Below, in pieces: positions 48,141-62,309 of a stretch of DNA of 64,000 nt (positions within the stretch are counted from its first letter, which is position 1; each line of letters opens with the position of its first letter). The DNA comes from Apostichopus japonicus (Eukaryota > Echinodermata > Holothuroidea > Aspidochirotida > Stichopodidae), in NCBI RefSeq assembly GCF_037975245.1, contig NC_092561.1:1216501-1280500 (forward strand), read 5' to 3'. Made by a program: the position numbers and the translations under genes. Below the pieces are notes generated by a model. It did no database searches. It was not told where the DNA came from and saw nothing but the letters and a program-made list of their open reading frames with translations.

Positions 48141-51100
48141 ATGGAGTACATATCATTTAGTTCGTTTCAATGCCGCGCCAAGCCTGTCTTATTTGTGATT
48201 ATCATATGTTCCTGTACACTTTGGCTGGCATTCACATCGGTTAGTCGAGGTGAGTATTCTATATCAGTTTAACAAGTGTTTAAATATTTATGCTGGTATA
48301 CGTAATGTATTCACTGTCTGTTGTATCACTGAATTGACTTAATATCCTAGTCATGTACCGTGTACAGGCGGACGTAGCCAGAGATTTGAAAGAGGGCAGA
48401 GAGCAGAATTTTCAAAGGGAGCATTATTACACTTAACGGAGCACCATGATGTACAAAGTGCCCTCACGTTGCAGGAAATAAACAAAAATAAGTGAATTGT
48501 ATTTACGTAGCAAACGAACTTTCAGGGCAAAGATTGAGAAGGGTCTTTTAGCTTCCTTCAACCTGAAAGAGGGCTTCAATGATATTTCTTGCTTTTAGTT
48601 AAATTTTATATTTTGGGGTACTCAAAAGGGGGGGGTGGGCGATCGCTACAATTGCCCCCCCCCTCTCCCTGGGTACGTCCCTGGTTCTAAATATATTATT
48701 CTAACGATGTTTCTTGAATTAGAATTATTATCATAATAGTTTTACACATATCAGCAGAACGTTTTGAGTTTTGAGAGGGTCATTTAATGGAGTCAGCACC
48801 ACTGTAATTGTCGTTATATTAGGCTACTTCTTTTAAAGTTCATTTATACCAAACAGCATAGAATGTTTATCATAACACATCCAAGTGCGGATATATTTGC
48901 GCTAAGTAGTGACATCCCTGGGGTAAAACCTTTTGTCAGCCAAGTTGGCAAATCATAAAGTGACATCCGAAATCAATTTGCATGATATTTGCTTCGTTAA
49001 AACTTTAAGGGGCCATATTGATGATAACTATCAAATTACATTAGGCCTAAACATGGAGTAAGTCTTTTATTTTCTTGCCGAGTAAAGCTGGGTTGTTTGT
49101 TTTCTTAATACGTAAATAAATGAACGGAATAATTGATAAGAAGTTAATAACAGGCAAAGCAATGATATATGAAAGAATATTACAGTGAATGCATCAGATT
49201 TGTGAGTACGCACGGCCAATTAGTGAAATAAAGGGAAGTTACCATGTGCAGTAGGCTAGACTATCAACCTGGGAATGACATGATATTACATAGCGACAAA
49301 CGCCAAATATATATAGTAGTCAACAATCAGCAGTGGCGTGAGTTATGGTAGGGAGGGTGGCTCTCCATTTCTTTCATGTCACCCCCACCTCCATCGTCGG
49401 TCGAAGGAAATAGTTACATTCTATCGGGGACTGGAATCACTCCTTGCACAATAGACATATACTTATATACCTAATTTATAAACTAAATATGCCACAGACT
49501 GCACCAATGCACCCTCCCCCCCCCCCCCCCTCATCAAACACACATACATGGAAATCGGCTTCAACGACCCCAGAGTCAGTCCACCTCCTTTCTTATTTCC
49601 CTGTTCTGCCACTGTCTCTTCAGTAACAGCTATAACTCACCCCTATCCCTGCACCCCAACCAACTATATAGCCACTACCGGCTTTGACATCATCTGCATG
49701 TCACGGATTACGTTAATACACGTTAATACACTATTCCGTGTGGTACGGTACGTATTCCATACTAAAGAATAGCAAATGGTTCTATACTAACCAAGCAAGT
49801 ATAGTACATAACGCGCGTGAGTTTACCCGTGTCTATTGTTCGACAACTCCCACAGTCCTACTCACTCCACTGTCAGTGCTTTCAAGTATTGTTCGTAGCC
49901 GCATAGACAATGACCATTCTTCAGCTATTGTCTGTTCTTCCTGCCTGAATACAATGGCTTCTCTGAATAAGCCTAACAGCATAGACAATGCAGACGACTA
50001 TGGTAGGCCATACGGGAAATAATTGCTGATTAAATGTCTGTAAGAATTAAAATTCTATTTAACACTAGCTTTAAATAAAATTAATACCGGCATTAAATAG
50101 TATTAATACTGGCATTAAATAACATTAATACCGCCATTAAATAGACCATCTTTGTTTAGTTGGCACTGCAACTTTAGTTGCCTTATGGTATAATATGCAA
50201 TATTATTGACAAGCTTCCTTACACGTTTCCAGCTCTTGCGCCAGGCGCTAAACTTACCCCGTTAGTTCATCCATCTTCATTCAGGAGTCTTCCAAACTTT
50301 CATAGCGTAATGCTCTTCGAAGATTAATCTAACGATCGACAAGATTACGAGAATTTTACGTCTTTATCCTTAATCGATAATTTTTTTTTACAAATAGTCA
50401 TCGTACTAATGTGCAGAGTGGTACTATATTAACCGATATTTCTGATCATTATCCTATTTTCTGCTGTTAGAAAAACTCTATTCATAAAACATAATTCTTC
50501 TAAGAGTGTTGGTTACTTTAATTATACTAGTGTCAGGATGAATTCGAGGTGAGCTGCTGCCTAAAGATCGGACAGATGTTATCAATCATCAGAATGCAGA
50601 TTTTGCCTATTTCAAGTTTTCTGTATATAAAAAGATTTACTCAGACGTTCATAAGGTTGCGTACACTAAAAATGCTTAGGATATGAATCATCTGGCTAGA
50701 AACAGCAGGTCTCTAACTATGGGCATGTTTGCATATCACCTTCTGTATCTAAATTATTTGAACGTTTCACGTACAATAGAATATCTAATTTTATCCATAA
50801 TCATATATATCCTAAACACATTTAAGTATGGCTTTCGTAAAGATTATTCTACAGATATGGCAGCAGTTAATCTATAGTCGATAAAATTGCAACAGCATTA
50901 TACAAAATACTTTCAGAATAGGAATCCTCATTGATCTCTCACAAGAGGTATTTGATACCAATGACTACATAATTCGTTGAAATAAACTGCTTATGGTTAA
51001 CGAGGGGTCGCCTTTGACTGCATGGATTGCTAGTTACTTGAGGAACAGTATGTCCCCAAGTTGGTGTCCCCCAAGGATCTATCATTGGGACACTATATTT

Positions 51101-53757
51101 CCTTTCTATATATTAATGATGTTCATTTAACATCCGAAAAAAGGCAAAATTTATTACCTTTGCTGATGATACAACATTTAGTTTTTTCCAAAACAAGCCA
51201 TTTTTAAAGGTTGTAATTTTTACATGCAGAGGAGGAATTTAAAAATATTTTCACTTGGCTTAATGCAAACAAGTTATCTTGAAATATATATATTTTTGAT
51301 AATGAAAAGGTACAATGAAAGTAATATTTCATTAATTCTAATTGGGGGGCACGTCAATTATTCCTCATCATGCACAAAATTCCTGGGAAATTTTAATTGA
51401 CAACAAACTGCATTGTAAAGAGTTACTTCTTACGTTGAAAACAATAGTCTGTGCAATTGGTATTATTTACAAAACCAAGAACTTTCTCTCTTCATAAAAA
51501 TGTGCTCATGATGCGCTGATCATTCTTTAAGTACCCCCTCCTACCCCCCCCCCCCGCCACGTCTTAATAATAGCTTATGACTATGGGGGAACGCCAACAA
51601 CACTCATTTAAATAATCCGCATCCCATAGTGAAAAAGAAATAAGAAAAAGGGAACAGAAAGATTATCAGATATATTCACAGTGTTCCATACAATACCAAT
51701 AGTGCACCTCTGTTTTAGGAGTCTGACATATTTTCGAGCTTTACAGTTATCAACTTGGGAGTTTTATGTATAAATGTTATCTCAGACTCTTACCAATATG
51801 GTCGAATTCGACCGCACTGGCCTAGCTCTTCCACTGGTTAATATAATAAATGAATCAGGTACATTTTTATCCATTGTCTTTGAAACTCATCGCAGCAGTT
51901 AGCCAATAGTGTAATATTATTTATTTATTTACTATTTTCACTATAATTTTGGTCATTCATCCCGCTTTGTGTCTTCTTTGTTTTTCATCAGAAACTCCCT
52001 TTACATTTCTAAATTTCCAGTGGGCAAACAGGTCTTTCACTAGACATAACAAGTTTAATATCGCATCATGGCGCAATAAGGATTTACCACAAATTACAGA
52101 TAATTCGACAGATCCTTCTAACGCCGAGAAGGTACCCTTCAATGACCGGCTCGTTCAAACTGATGCGGCAACTCCGTCTGAGAGATTGGTCGAGGACAAC
52201 TTACTGAATAATCGCACAAAAACCAACGAGATGGATTTATCTGAAGTGGTAATCAAATTATCTTTCTATCTATCTAGTTGAATTTAATACCATGTAATAT
52301 GTTGCAGATCGTAACTCGCTATATGGTTGTAACGTCTATCAAGTTAATGGTATTTGAAATTCAAGAAACGTTCACAATAACATTTTAAACAAAGTCAATT
52401 GTTAGCTATAGCGCGATTCTCATTGGGTTTATGCTACCAAGTGTTATATCTAACTAAATCTGTTATAGGCGTAAAAATGTATCGTATAGTGTAGGCTACT
52501 GTAATGATATGCAAATACTGATTGCAAATATATCCCGTTGTTCTATAACTGGGTGGTAGATGCCACGTACATGCATGTAGGGTAATAATGGGTTAGATTG
52601 ATTAACCAAAATAACGAACTAATTATAAATTGGGATGAACACATGTATTTTCTTTATGGAACGCTTAAAATCTGATCTTGATGTTGTTAAAGTACAGTCC
52701 AGCAGTTTTAAAATGAATTTTGATGTAAAAATATATGTACTGTCACAGTGAAATAACTGGTACAATAATAGGGAATTCATTTATTCTCTCTCTTTGTAGG
52801 CAGCCATGATGTATGTAGTAACATCGTGTCAAAACTTGTTGATACTTATGGCCTTCATTGCCATTATGTTAAAACAATGCATTCTGACAGATAGAATATT
52901 GATTTTTGTTTTAATAATTCTAGTTTGAATGTGGTGAAACGTGCCAGGAAATAATTCAGCAACACAGACAGCGGATCCTACAAGATTCTTGTCATAAGAA
53001 ACCTATCAATGGTCCGCCCTCTCTATGGAACAAAACTACAGGTCACTTAAATCCATCGGAAATGAGAAGACTTGGACATATATATCCTATACACAGTATG
53101 GGTGTTTTATTCTGTACTGTACCGAAAGGTGGGTCCACTACATGGAAAAGAATCATGTTAGCCGCGATTGGACGCATTGAGACCCCCGAGAGTTACAAGG
53201 GAGACATTCACCCATTGTTTCACAAAGTTGTCAAATCTTTAGGTAAATATAGTGTTAACGAATCCGAAGAAATGCTCAAGACGTACAACAAGTTTGTTAT
53301 CGTCAGAGACCCAATGCAACGGATGTTATCACTCTTTCTCGATAAAGCCGTTGGAAAGCACATATTAAAATTTAACGAAAGTCAGTTTGAGGTATTTTTA
53401 AAATTTATTCTGAAGAGTCCGAATAGATTTCAATCAGTAGGATTCAATGAACATTGGACGCATACTTCGTATTTATGTTTACCTTGTGATATCAATTACA
53501 ACTTCATTGGACGTTTGGAAACTTCTCAAAGAGATACCAAATATATTTTTGATCATTTTCTTCAAAAGGCCAAAGGTAATTACAGTTTGACATTTCATAC
53601 GAAGCATGATACCAACAGCACAGCTCCCGAAAAGAAAAGTCATTATTTTTCACAAGTGGATCGGGAAATCCTCCACGCAATTGTAAAAAAATATGGTATA
53701 GATTACGACAATTTTGGATATGATAGAAACATGTATCGTCTTTTCAAAAACATATAG
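48141..53757 (+). CDS. Carbohydrate sulfotransferase E (CHST8-14-like), 399 aa
   Basis: Exons are 48141-48249, 51992-52248 and 52924-53757. The anchor exon is the K-P type (RAKPVLFVIIICSC). The catalytic exon is type II with two further changes shared only with F. The phosphosulfate loop is KGGSTTWKRIM instead of [11 protein letters not shown], and FEVFLKF replaces FEGFLKF. By the family consensus (PK-x-x-C-T-N-W-K-R), the T and K-R of this loop are closer to canonical than those of A-D. It has the usual [19 protein letters not shown] and [11 protein letters not shown] motifs. It is predicted to be a Golgi PAPS-dependent sulfotransferase; the acceptor is unknown. Confidence 0.85.
48365..48683. 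mobile_element. TIR element (MITE-like), intron 1 of gene E
   Basis: Counterpart of 25486-25800, same ends and G/C homopolymer interior. Confidence 0.6.
50331..51642 (+). mobile_element. Fossil non-LTR retrotransposon in intron 1 of gene E
   Basis: Copy of 27363-28676 with shared frameshifts and stops; near identical to the B, C and F copies. Confidence 0.85.
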
Positions 53758-54122
53758 TGAGGGCGCATAGTGTAGTGGTTGAATTATTATGATTTATAAA
53801 ACAATGGATTTATATTACATTTACAATATCAACAACTTTCGTACGACCCACCTATTTACTAGAGTTCTTTGGAATTTTTCTTATACATTATCATTTATAA
53901 ATTCAGAATTGCATTTAATTACAACAACAAAACTTCTTGCCTTTTAATGGAGACGGGTTTTTTAATTTGGGTTTGCTTCTTGAAATGACAGAAATTGATT
54001 TATTTTGAGGTTTTAATACGATCATTTAACTTAGTAGAGTTCTTCGGTATTTGTCTCATACATTATTAGTTATAAATAATTTGCCTTAAATTACAAAAAA
54101 AAAAGTGAGGACTTATACATAA

Positions 54123-54278
54123 AAGTCCAAAAAGCATAACACACGCATTCCGTATGTGACTAATTACAATCCACTCATCAAATCCTTTATGAGCTCTATT
54201 AAACATTCCAATGAACAACGATACAGACTGGATTATGAACTATTTGGCTACAATAAAGATGTCAATTCCATGAAATGA
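54123..54278 (+). pseudogene. Sulfotransferase C-terminal relic, 3' flank of gene E
   Basis: 51-codon relic; AATAAA at 54252-54257. Confidence 0.6.
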
Positions 54279-54649
54279 TTCATGTTTTAAAAGTTCTCAT
54301 TATTTAAGCAACTCGCTAAACAATACTTTGATCAAGTAACTTTTTTAGTTTGAACCGTTATTTTTTATTTACTTATTATTTTTTTTTAAGTTATATTGCA
54401 TCGACTTATTTCTTTATAAGCTGAGGGACAGGGTGGGGTTCACTCGGGCACCGATACATGGTTGTTCATGATGAAATCTGAACGATTCATTTAGAATAAT
54501 GTTTACGTTCTTTTCAAAACACCGAGGGTCGTTGCTTATGCACATTTCATTTAGAATGTATCATTTGAGCTGTGATCGTTTGTTGTTCTTGTTCTTGTTG
54601 CTTTCGGTTAAATATCCTTTAAAATGAACAATTATTGTAATTGTTACAT

Positions 54650-55800
54650 ATACAGTTATTTCTCTAGGTTAACAAGTCACTGTTTATAGTCACATATGCT
54701 TTCCAAGTGGACAGAGACGTAAGTATTACAGGTCACGTGACGTCTGTTAATCAGTTCAGCTGAATCAATCTTGAGACTTGTGAATCAGTCTGCGCTCTCA
54801 TCAGGGAGCTGTTACTCTAACGTTACAGAAGCAGCTCCCTGCTCCCATTCTAAATCGTTCGGTTCGGTATAGTAGCCCTGGCTCCGACCATTGTGGTCGT
54901 ATTTGTATCTGTTTTGTATTCGTATTGTATGCACTTTATGCATGTACGTATCGTTATGTGGGAATCTTCTTCGGTATTGAGACGTCGTTTTTAACCACTT
55001 TCGTTTAAGTGCATATGTTTCTCTTTTTAGTATTATTGAGGACTTCATGACGATGTTTTGTCTGTACCATGGCTGATTGTAGAAGTAGACTACGAAATCT
55101 ACTCAGCGCTCGTTCTTTACTCGTTTATCTATGTGTTATATTCTCTGCAAGTACTAGCGAGATTCGAGCCTCGTCGTTACTAACACACAACCATCCAAGC
55201 CACATTTGTTTATATACCGCCACCAGTCCACAGTAGGGAATATTTGGGCGCCCCCACCGGAATCTTTAGACTGAGTTTGCGTTACAATATATATCATCCA
55301 CCCCCACCCCTTCCCCCAACCCCCATAAATTGTGGTTGGAAGAAGAAAGCCTATAGGGAAAGAATATTCCTGATGATTCCCTTCTTGTAACATATATTTT
55401 ATTTTCTTGATACTCGCTTCAATCGCCCCTAGAGAGACCATCAGCCTGGCTCCTCTATTTCCCTGCCCTTTCTCTTCACTGTAGCCAATACCAGTATACC
55501 CCCCTCCCCCTGCATTAGAAATAACAAATAACCTCACTCTCACACACGCTTCTGTAAACTGATAGAATCCGGAACAGGAAATGCATTGATCGATCGAATC
55601 AACGACTGCTTAGTTCTTGGTACATGTATACATGCAGGACGGACGTATAAACATACATGTTTCTTCAATTGGGTAATAACTTGTTTAACAGATATGAGAA
55701 GAACTAAAACTAAAATTGAGAATTAAGGAAAGAGTGACATTATTTCAGTGCTTTCGATCATATTCGGTGATATTTGAATCATAAAGTTATAGCTAAAACA
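54650..55800 (+). promoter_or_regulatory. Presumed promoter region of gene F (type II)
   Basis: gtcacgtgac near 54732-54741 and the 40-bp palindrome at 54802-54841. Sequence is almost identical to the F-G intergenic region. Confidence 0.4.
54802..54841. mobile_element. 40-bp palindromic micro-insertion (promoter of F)
   Basis: Same ends, length and flanking duplication as at 39461-39500. Confidence 0.7.
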
Positions 55801-58800
55801 ATGGAGTACATATCATTTAGTTTGTTTCAACGCCGCGCCAAGCGTGTCTTATTTGTGATGATCATATGTTCCTGTACACTTTGGCTGGCATTCACATCGG
55901 TTAGTCGGGGTGAGTATTCTATATCAGTTTAACAAGTGTTTAAATATTTATGCTGGTATACGTAATGTATTCACTGTCTGTTGTATCACTGAATTGACTT
56001 AATATCCTAGTCATATGTACCGTGTACAGGCGGACGTAGCCAGAGATTTGAAAGAGGGCAGAGAGCAGAATTTTCAAAGGGAGCATTATTACACTTAACG
56101 GAGCACCATGATGTACAAAGTGCCCTCACGTTGCAGGAAATAAACAAAAATAAGTGAATTGTATTTACGTAGCAAACGAACTTTCAGGGCAAAGATTGAG
56201 AAGGGTCTTTTAGCTTCCTTCAACCTGAAAGAGGGCTTCAATGATATTTCTTGCTTTTAGTTAAATTTTATATTTTGGGGTACTCAAAAGGGGGGGTGGG
56301 CGATCGCTACAATTGCCCCCCCCCCCTCTCCCTGGGTACGTCCCTGGTTCTAAATATATTATTCTAACGATGTTTCTTGAATTAGAATTATTATCATAAT
56401 AGTTTTACACATATCAGCAGAACGTTTTGAGTTTTGAGAGGGTCATTTAATGGAGTCAGCACCACTGTAATTGTCGTTATATTAGGCTACTTCTTTTAAA
56501 GTTCATTTATACCAAACAGCATAGAATGTTTATCATAACACATCCAAGTGCGGATATATTTGCGCTAAGTAGTGACATCCCTGGGGTAAAACCTTTTGTC
56601 AGCCAAGTTGGCAAATCATAAAGTGACATCCGAAATCAATTTGCATGATATTTGCTTCGTTAAAACTTTAAGGGGCCATATTGATGATAACTATCAAATT
56701 ACATTAGGCCTAAACATGGAGTAAGTCTTTTATTTTCTTGCCGAGTAAAGCTGGGTTGTTTGTTTTCTTAATACGTAAATAAATGAACGGAATAATTGAT
56801 AAGAAGTTAATAACAGGCAAAGCAATGATATATGAAAGAATATTACAGTGAATGCATCAGATTTGTGAGTACGCACGGCCAATTAGTGAAATAAAGGGAA
56901 GTTACCATGTGCAGTAGGCTAGACTATCAACCTGGGAATGACATGATATTACATAGCGACAAACGCCAAATATATATAGTAGTCAACAATCAGCAGTGGC
57001 GTGAGTTATGGTAGGGAGGGTGGCTCTCCATTTCTTTCATGTCACCCCCACCTCCATCGTCGGTCGAAGGAAATAGTTACATTCTATCGGGGACTGGAAT
57101 CACTCCTTGCACAATAGACATATACTTATATACCTAATTTATAAACTAAATATGCCACAGACTGCACCAATGCACCCTCCCCCCCCCCCTCATCAAACAC
57201 ACATACATGGAAATCGGCTTCAACGACCCCAGAGTCAGTCCACCTCCTTTCTTATTTCCCTGTTCTGCCACTGTCTCTTCAGTAACAGCTATAACTCACC
57301 CCTATCCCTGCACCCCAACCAACTATATAGCCACTACCGGCTTTGACATCATCTGCATGTCACGGATTACGTTAATACACGTTAATACACTATTCCGTGT
57401 GGTACGGTACGTATTCCATACTAAAGAATAGCAAATGGTTCTATACTAACCAAGCAAGTATAGTACATAACGCGCGTGAGTTTACCCGTGTCTATTGTTC
57501 GACAACTCCCACAGTCCTACTCACTCCACTGTCAGTGCTTTCAAGTATTGTTCGTAGCCGCATAGACAATGACCATTCTTCAGCTATTGTCTGTTCTTCC
57601 TGCCTGAATACAATGGCTTCTCTGAATAAGCCTAACAGCATAGACAATGCAGACGACTATGGTAGGCCATACGGGAAATAATTGCTGATTAAATGTCTGT
57701 AAGAATTAAAATTCTATTTAACACTAGCTTTAAATAAAATTAATACCGGCATTAAATAGTATTAATACTGGCATTAAATAACATTAATACCGCCATTAAA
57801 TAGACCATCTTTGTTTAGTTGGCACTGCAACTTTAGTTGCCTTATGGTATAATATGCAATATTATTGACAAGCTTCCTTACACGTTTCCAGCTCTTGCGC
57901 CAGGCGCTAAACTTACCCCGTTAGTTCATCCATCTTCATTCAGGAGTCTTCCAAACTTTCATAGCGTAATGCTCTTCGAAGATTAATCTAACGATCGACA
58001 AGATTACGAGAATTTTACGTCTTTATCCTTAATCGATAATTTTTTTTTACAAATAGTCATCGTACTAATGTGCAGAGTGGTACTATATTAACCGATATTT
58101 CTGATCATTATCCTATTTTCTGCTGTTAGAAAAACTCTATTCATAAAACATAATTCTTCTAAGAGTGTTGGTTACTTTAATTATACTAGTGTCAGGATGA
58201 ATTCGAGGTGAGCTGCTGCCTAAAGATCGGACAGATGTTATCAATCATCAGAATGCAGATTTTGCCTATTTCAAGTTTTCTGTATATAAAAAGATTTACT
58301 CAGACGTTCATAAGGTTGCGTACACTAAAAATGCTTAGGATATGAATCATCTGGCTAGAAACAGCAGGTCTCTAACTATGGGCATGTTTGCATATCACCT
58401 TCTGTATCTAAATTATTTGAACGTTTCACGTACAATAGAATATCTAATTTTATCCATAATCATATATATCCTAAACACATTTAAGTATGGCTTTCGTAAA
58501 GATTATTCTACAGATATGGCAGCAGTTAATCTATAGTCGATAAAATTGCAACAGCATTATACAAAATACTTTCAGAATAGGAATCCTCATTGATCTCTCA
58601 CAAGAGGTATTTGATACCAATGACTACATAATTCGTTGAAATAAACTGCTTATGGTTAACGAGGGGTCGCCTTTGACTGCATGGATTGCTAGTTACTTGA
58701 GGAACAGTATGTCCCCAAGTTGGTGTCCCCCAAGGATCTATCATTGGGACACTATATTTCCTTTCTATATATTAATGATGTTCATTTAACATCCGAAAAA

Positions 58801-61415
58801 AGGCAAAATTTATTACCTTTGCTGATGATACAACATTTAGTTTTTTCCAAAACAAGCCATTTTTAAAGGTTGTAATTTTTACATGCAGAGGAGGAATTTA
58901 AAAATATTTTCACTTGGCTTAATGCAAACAAGTTATCTTGAAATATATATATTTTTGATAATGAAAAGGTACAATGAAAGTAATATTTCATTAATTCTAA
59001 TTGGGGGGCACGTCAATTATTCCTCATCATGCACAAAATTCCTGGGAAATTTTAATTGACAACAAACTGCATTGTAAAGAGTTACTTCTTACGTTGAAAA
59101 CAATAGTCTGTGCAATTGGTATTATTTACAAAACCAAGAACTTTCTCTCTTCATAAAAATGTGCTCATGATGCGCTGATCATTCTTTAAGTACCCCCTCC
59201 TACCCCCCCCCCCGCCACGTCTTAATAATAGCTTATGACTATGGGGGAACGCCAACAACACTCATTTAAATAATCCGCATCCCATAGTGAAAAAGAAATA
59301 AGAAAAAGGGAACAGAAAGATTATCAGATATATTCACAGTGTTCCATACAATACCAATAGTGCACCTCTGTTTTAGGAGTCTGACATATTTTCGAGCTTT
59401 ACAGTTATCAACTTGGGAGTTTTATGTATAAATGTTATCTCAGACTCTTACCAATATGGTCGAATTCGACCGCACTGGCCTAGCTCTTCCACTGGTTAAT
59501 ATAATAAATGAATCAGGTACATTTTTATCCATTGTCTTTGAAACTCATCGCAGCAGTTAGCCAATAGTGTAATATTATTTATTTATTTACTATTTTCACT
59601 ATAATTTTGGTCATTCATCCCGCTTTGTGTCTTCTTTGTTTTTCATCAGAAACTCCCTTTACATTTCTAAATTTCCAGTGGGCAAACAGGTCTTTCACTA
59701 GACATAACAAGTTTAATATCGCATCATGGCGCAATAAGGATTTACCACAAATTACAGATAATTCGACAGATCCTTCTAACGCCGAGAAGGTACCCTTCAA
59801 TGACCGGCTCGTTCAAACTGATGCGGCAACTCCGTCTGAGAGATTGGTCGAGGACAACTTACTGAATAATCGCACAAAAACCAACGAGATGGATTTATCT
59901 GAAGTGGTAATCAAATTATCTTTCTATCTATCTAGTTGAATTTAATACCATGTAATATGTTGCAGATCGTAACTCGCTATATGGTTGTAACGTCTATCAA
60001 GTTAATGGTATTTGAAATTCAAGAAACGTTCACAATAACATTTTAAACAAAGTCAATTGTTAGCTATAGCGCGATTCTCATTGGGTTTATGCTACCAAGT
60101 GTTATATCTAACTAAATCTGTTATAGGCGTAAAAATGTATCGTATAGTGTAGGCTACTGTAATGATATGCAAATACTGATTGCAAATATATCCCGTTGTT
60201 CTATAACTGGGTGGTAGATGCCACGTACATGCATGTAGGGTAATAATGGGTTAGATTGATTAACCAAAATAACGAACTAATTATAAATTGGGATGAACAC
60301 ATGTATTTTCTTTATGGAACGCTTAAAATCTGATCTTGATGTTGTTAAAGTACAGTCCAGCAGTTTTAAAATGAATTTTGATGTAAAAATATATGTACTG
60401 TCACAGTGAAATAACTGGTACAATAATAGGGAATTCATTTATTCTCTCTCTTTGTAGGCAGCCATGATGTATGTAGTAACATCGTGTCAAAACTTGTTGA
60501 TACTTATGGCCTTCATTGCCATTATGTTAAAACAATGCATTCTGACAGATAGAATATTGATTTTTGTTTTAATAATTCTAGTTTGAATGTGGTGAAACGT
60601 GCCAGGAAATAATTCAGCAACACAGACAGCGGATCCTACAAGATTCTTGTCATAAGAAACCTATCAATGGTCCGCCCTCTCTATGGAACAAAACTACAGG
60701 TCACTTAAATCCATCGGAAATGAGAAGACTTGGACATATATATCCTATACACAGTATGGGTGTTTTATTCTGTACTGTACCGAAAGGTGGGTCCACTACA
60801 TGGAAAAGAATCATGTTAGCCGCGATTGGACGCATTGAGACCCCCGAGAGTTACAAGGGAGACATTCACCCATTGTTTCACAAAGTTGTCAAATCTTTAG
60901 GTAAATATAGTGTTAACGAATCCGAAGAAATGCTCAAGACGTACAACAAGTTTGTTATCGTCAGAGACCCAATGCAACGGATGTTATCACTCTTTCTCGA
61001 TAAAGCCGTTGGAAAGCACATATTAAAATTTAACGAAAGTCAGTTTGAGGTATTTTTAAAATTTATTCTGAAGAGTCCGAATAGATTTCAATCAGTAGGA
61101 TTCAATGAACATTGGACGCATACTTCGTATTTATGTTTACCTTGTGATATCAATTACAACTTCATTGGACGTTTGGAAACTTCTCAAAGAGATACCAAAT
61201 ATATTTTTGATCATTTTCTTCAAAAGGCCAAAGGTAATTACAGTTTGACATTTCATACGAAGCATGATACCAACAGCACAGCTCCCGAAAAGAAAAGTCA
61301 TTATTTTTCACAAGTGGATCGGGAAATCCTCCACGCAATTGTAAAAAAATATGGTATAGATTACGACAATTTTGGATATGATAGAAACATGTATCGTCTT
61401 TTCAAAAACATATAG
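55801..61415 (+). CDS. Carbohydrate sulfotransferase F (CHST8-14-like), 399 aa
   Basis: Exons are 55801-55909, 59650-59906 and 60582-61415. The anchor exon is the K-R type and differs from D by SLFQ and by CGC for TGC (FQRRAKRVLFVMII), adding a basic residue before the membrane segment. From exon 2 onward the protein is identical to E, including KGGSTTWKRIM and FEVFLKF, so E and F differ only in the anchor. That makes F the product of the most recent duplication here. It has the same predicted Golgi PAPS-dependent activity; the acceptor is unknown. Confidence 0.85.
56027..56346. mobile_element. TIR element (MITE-like), intron 1 of gene F
   Basis: Counterpart of 25486-25800, same ends. Confidence 0.6.
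57990..59300 (+). mobile_element. Fossil non-LTR retrotransposon in intron 1 of gene F
   Basis: Copy of 27363-28676 with shared inactivating changes; near identical to the gene E copy. Confidence 0.85.
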
Positions 61416-61780
61416 TGAGGGCGCATAGTGTAGTGGTTGAATTATTATGATTTATAAAACAATGGATTTATATTACATTTACAATATCAACAACTTTCGT
61501 ACGACCCACCTATTTACTAGAGTTCTTTGGAATTTTTCTTATACATTATCATTTATAAATTCAGAATTGCATTTAATTACAACAACAAAACTTCTTGCCT
61601 TTTAATGGAGACGGGTTTTTTAATTTGGGTTTGCTTCTTGAAATGACAGAAATTGATTTATTTTGAGGTTTTAATACGATCATTTAACTTAGTAGAGTTC
61701 TTCGGTATTTGTCTCATACATTATTAGTTATAAATAATTTGCCTTAAATTACAAAAAAAAAAGTGAGGACTTATACATAA

Positions 61781-61936
61781 AAGTCCAAAAAGCATAACAC
61801 ACGCATTCCGTATGTGACTAATTACAATCCACTCATCAAATCCTTTATGAGCTCTATTAAACATTCCAATGAACAACGATACAGACTGGATTATGAACTA
61901 TTTGGCTACAATAAAGATGTCAATTCCATGAAATGA
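61781..61936 (+). pseudogene. Sulfotransferase C-terminal relic, 3' flank of gene F
   Basis: 51-codon relic; AATAAA at 61910-61915. Confidence 0.6.
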
Positions 61937-62309
61937 TTCATGTTTTAAAAGTTCTCATTATTTAAGCAACTCGCTAAACAATACTTTGATCAAGTAACTT
62001 TTTTAGTTTGAACCGTTATTTTTTATTTACTTATTATTTTTTTTTAAGTTATATTGCATCGACTTATTTCTTTATAAGCTGAGGGACAGGGTGGGGTTCA
62101 CTCGGGCACCGATACATGGTTGTTCATGATGAAATCTGAACGATTCATTTAGAATAATGTTTACGTTCTTTTCAAAACACCGAGGGTCGTTGCTTATGCA
62201 CATTTCATTTAGAATGTATCATTTGAGCTGTGATCGTTTGTTGTTCTTGTTCTTGTTGCTTTCGGTTAAATATCCTTTAAAATGAACAATTATTGTAATT
62301 GTTACATAT

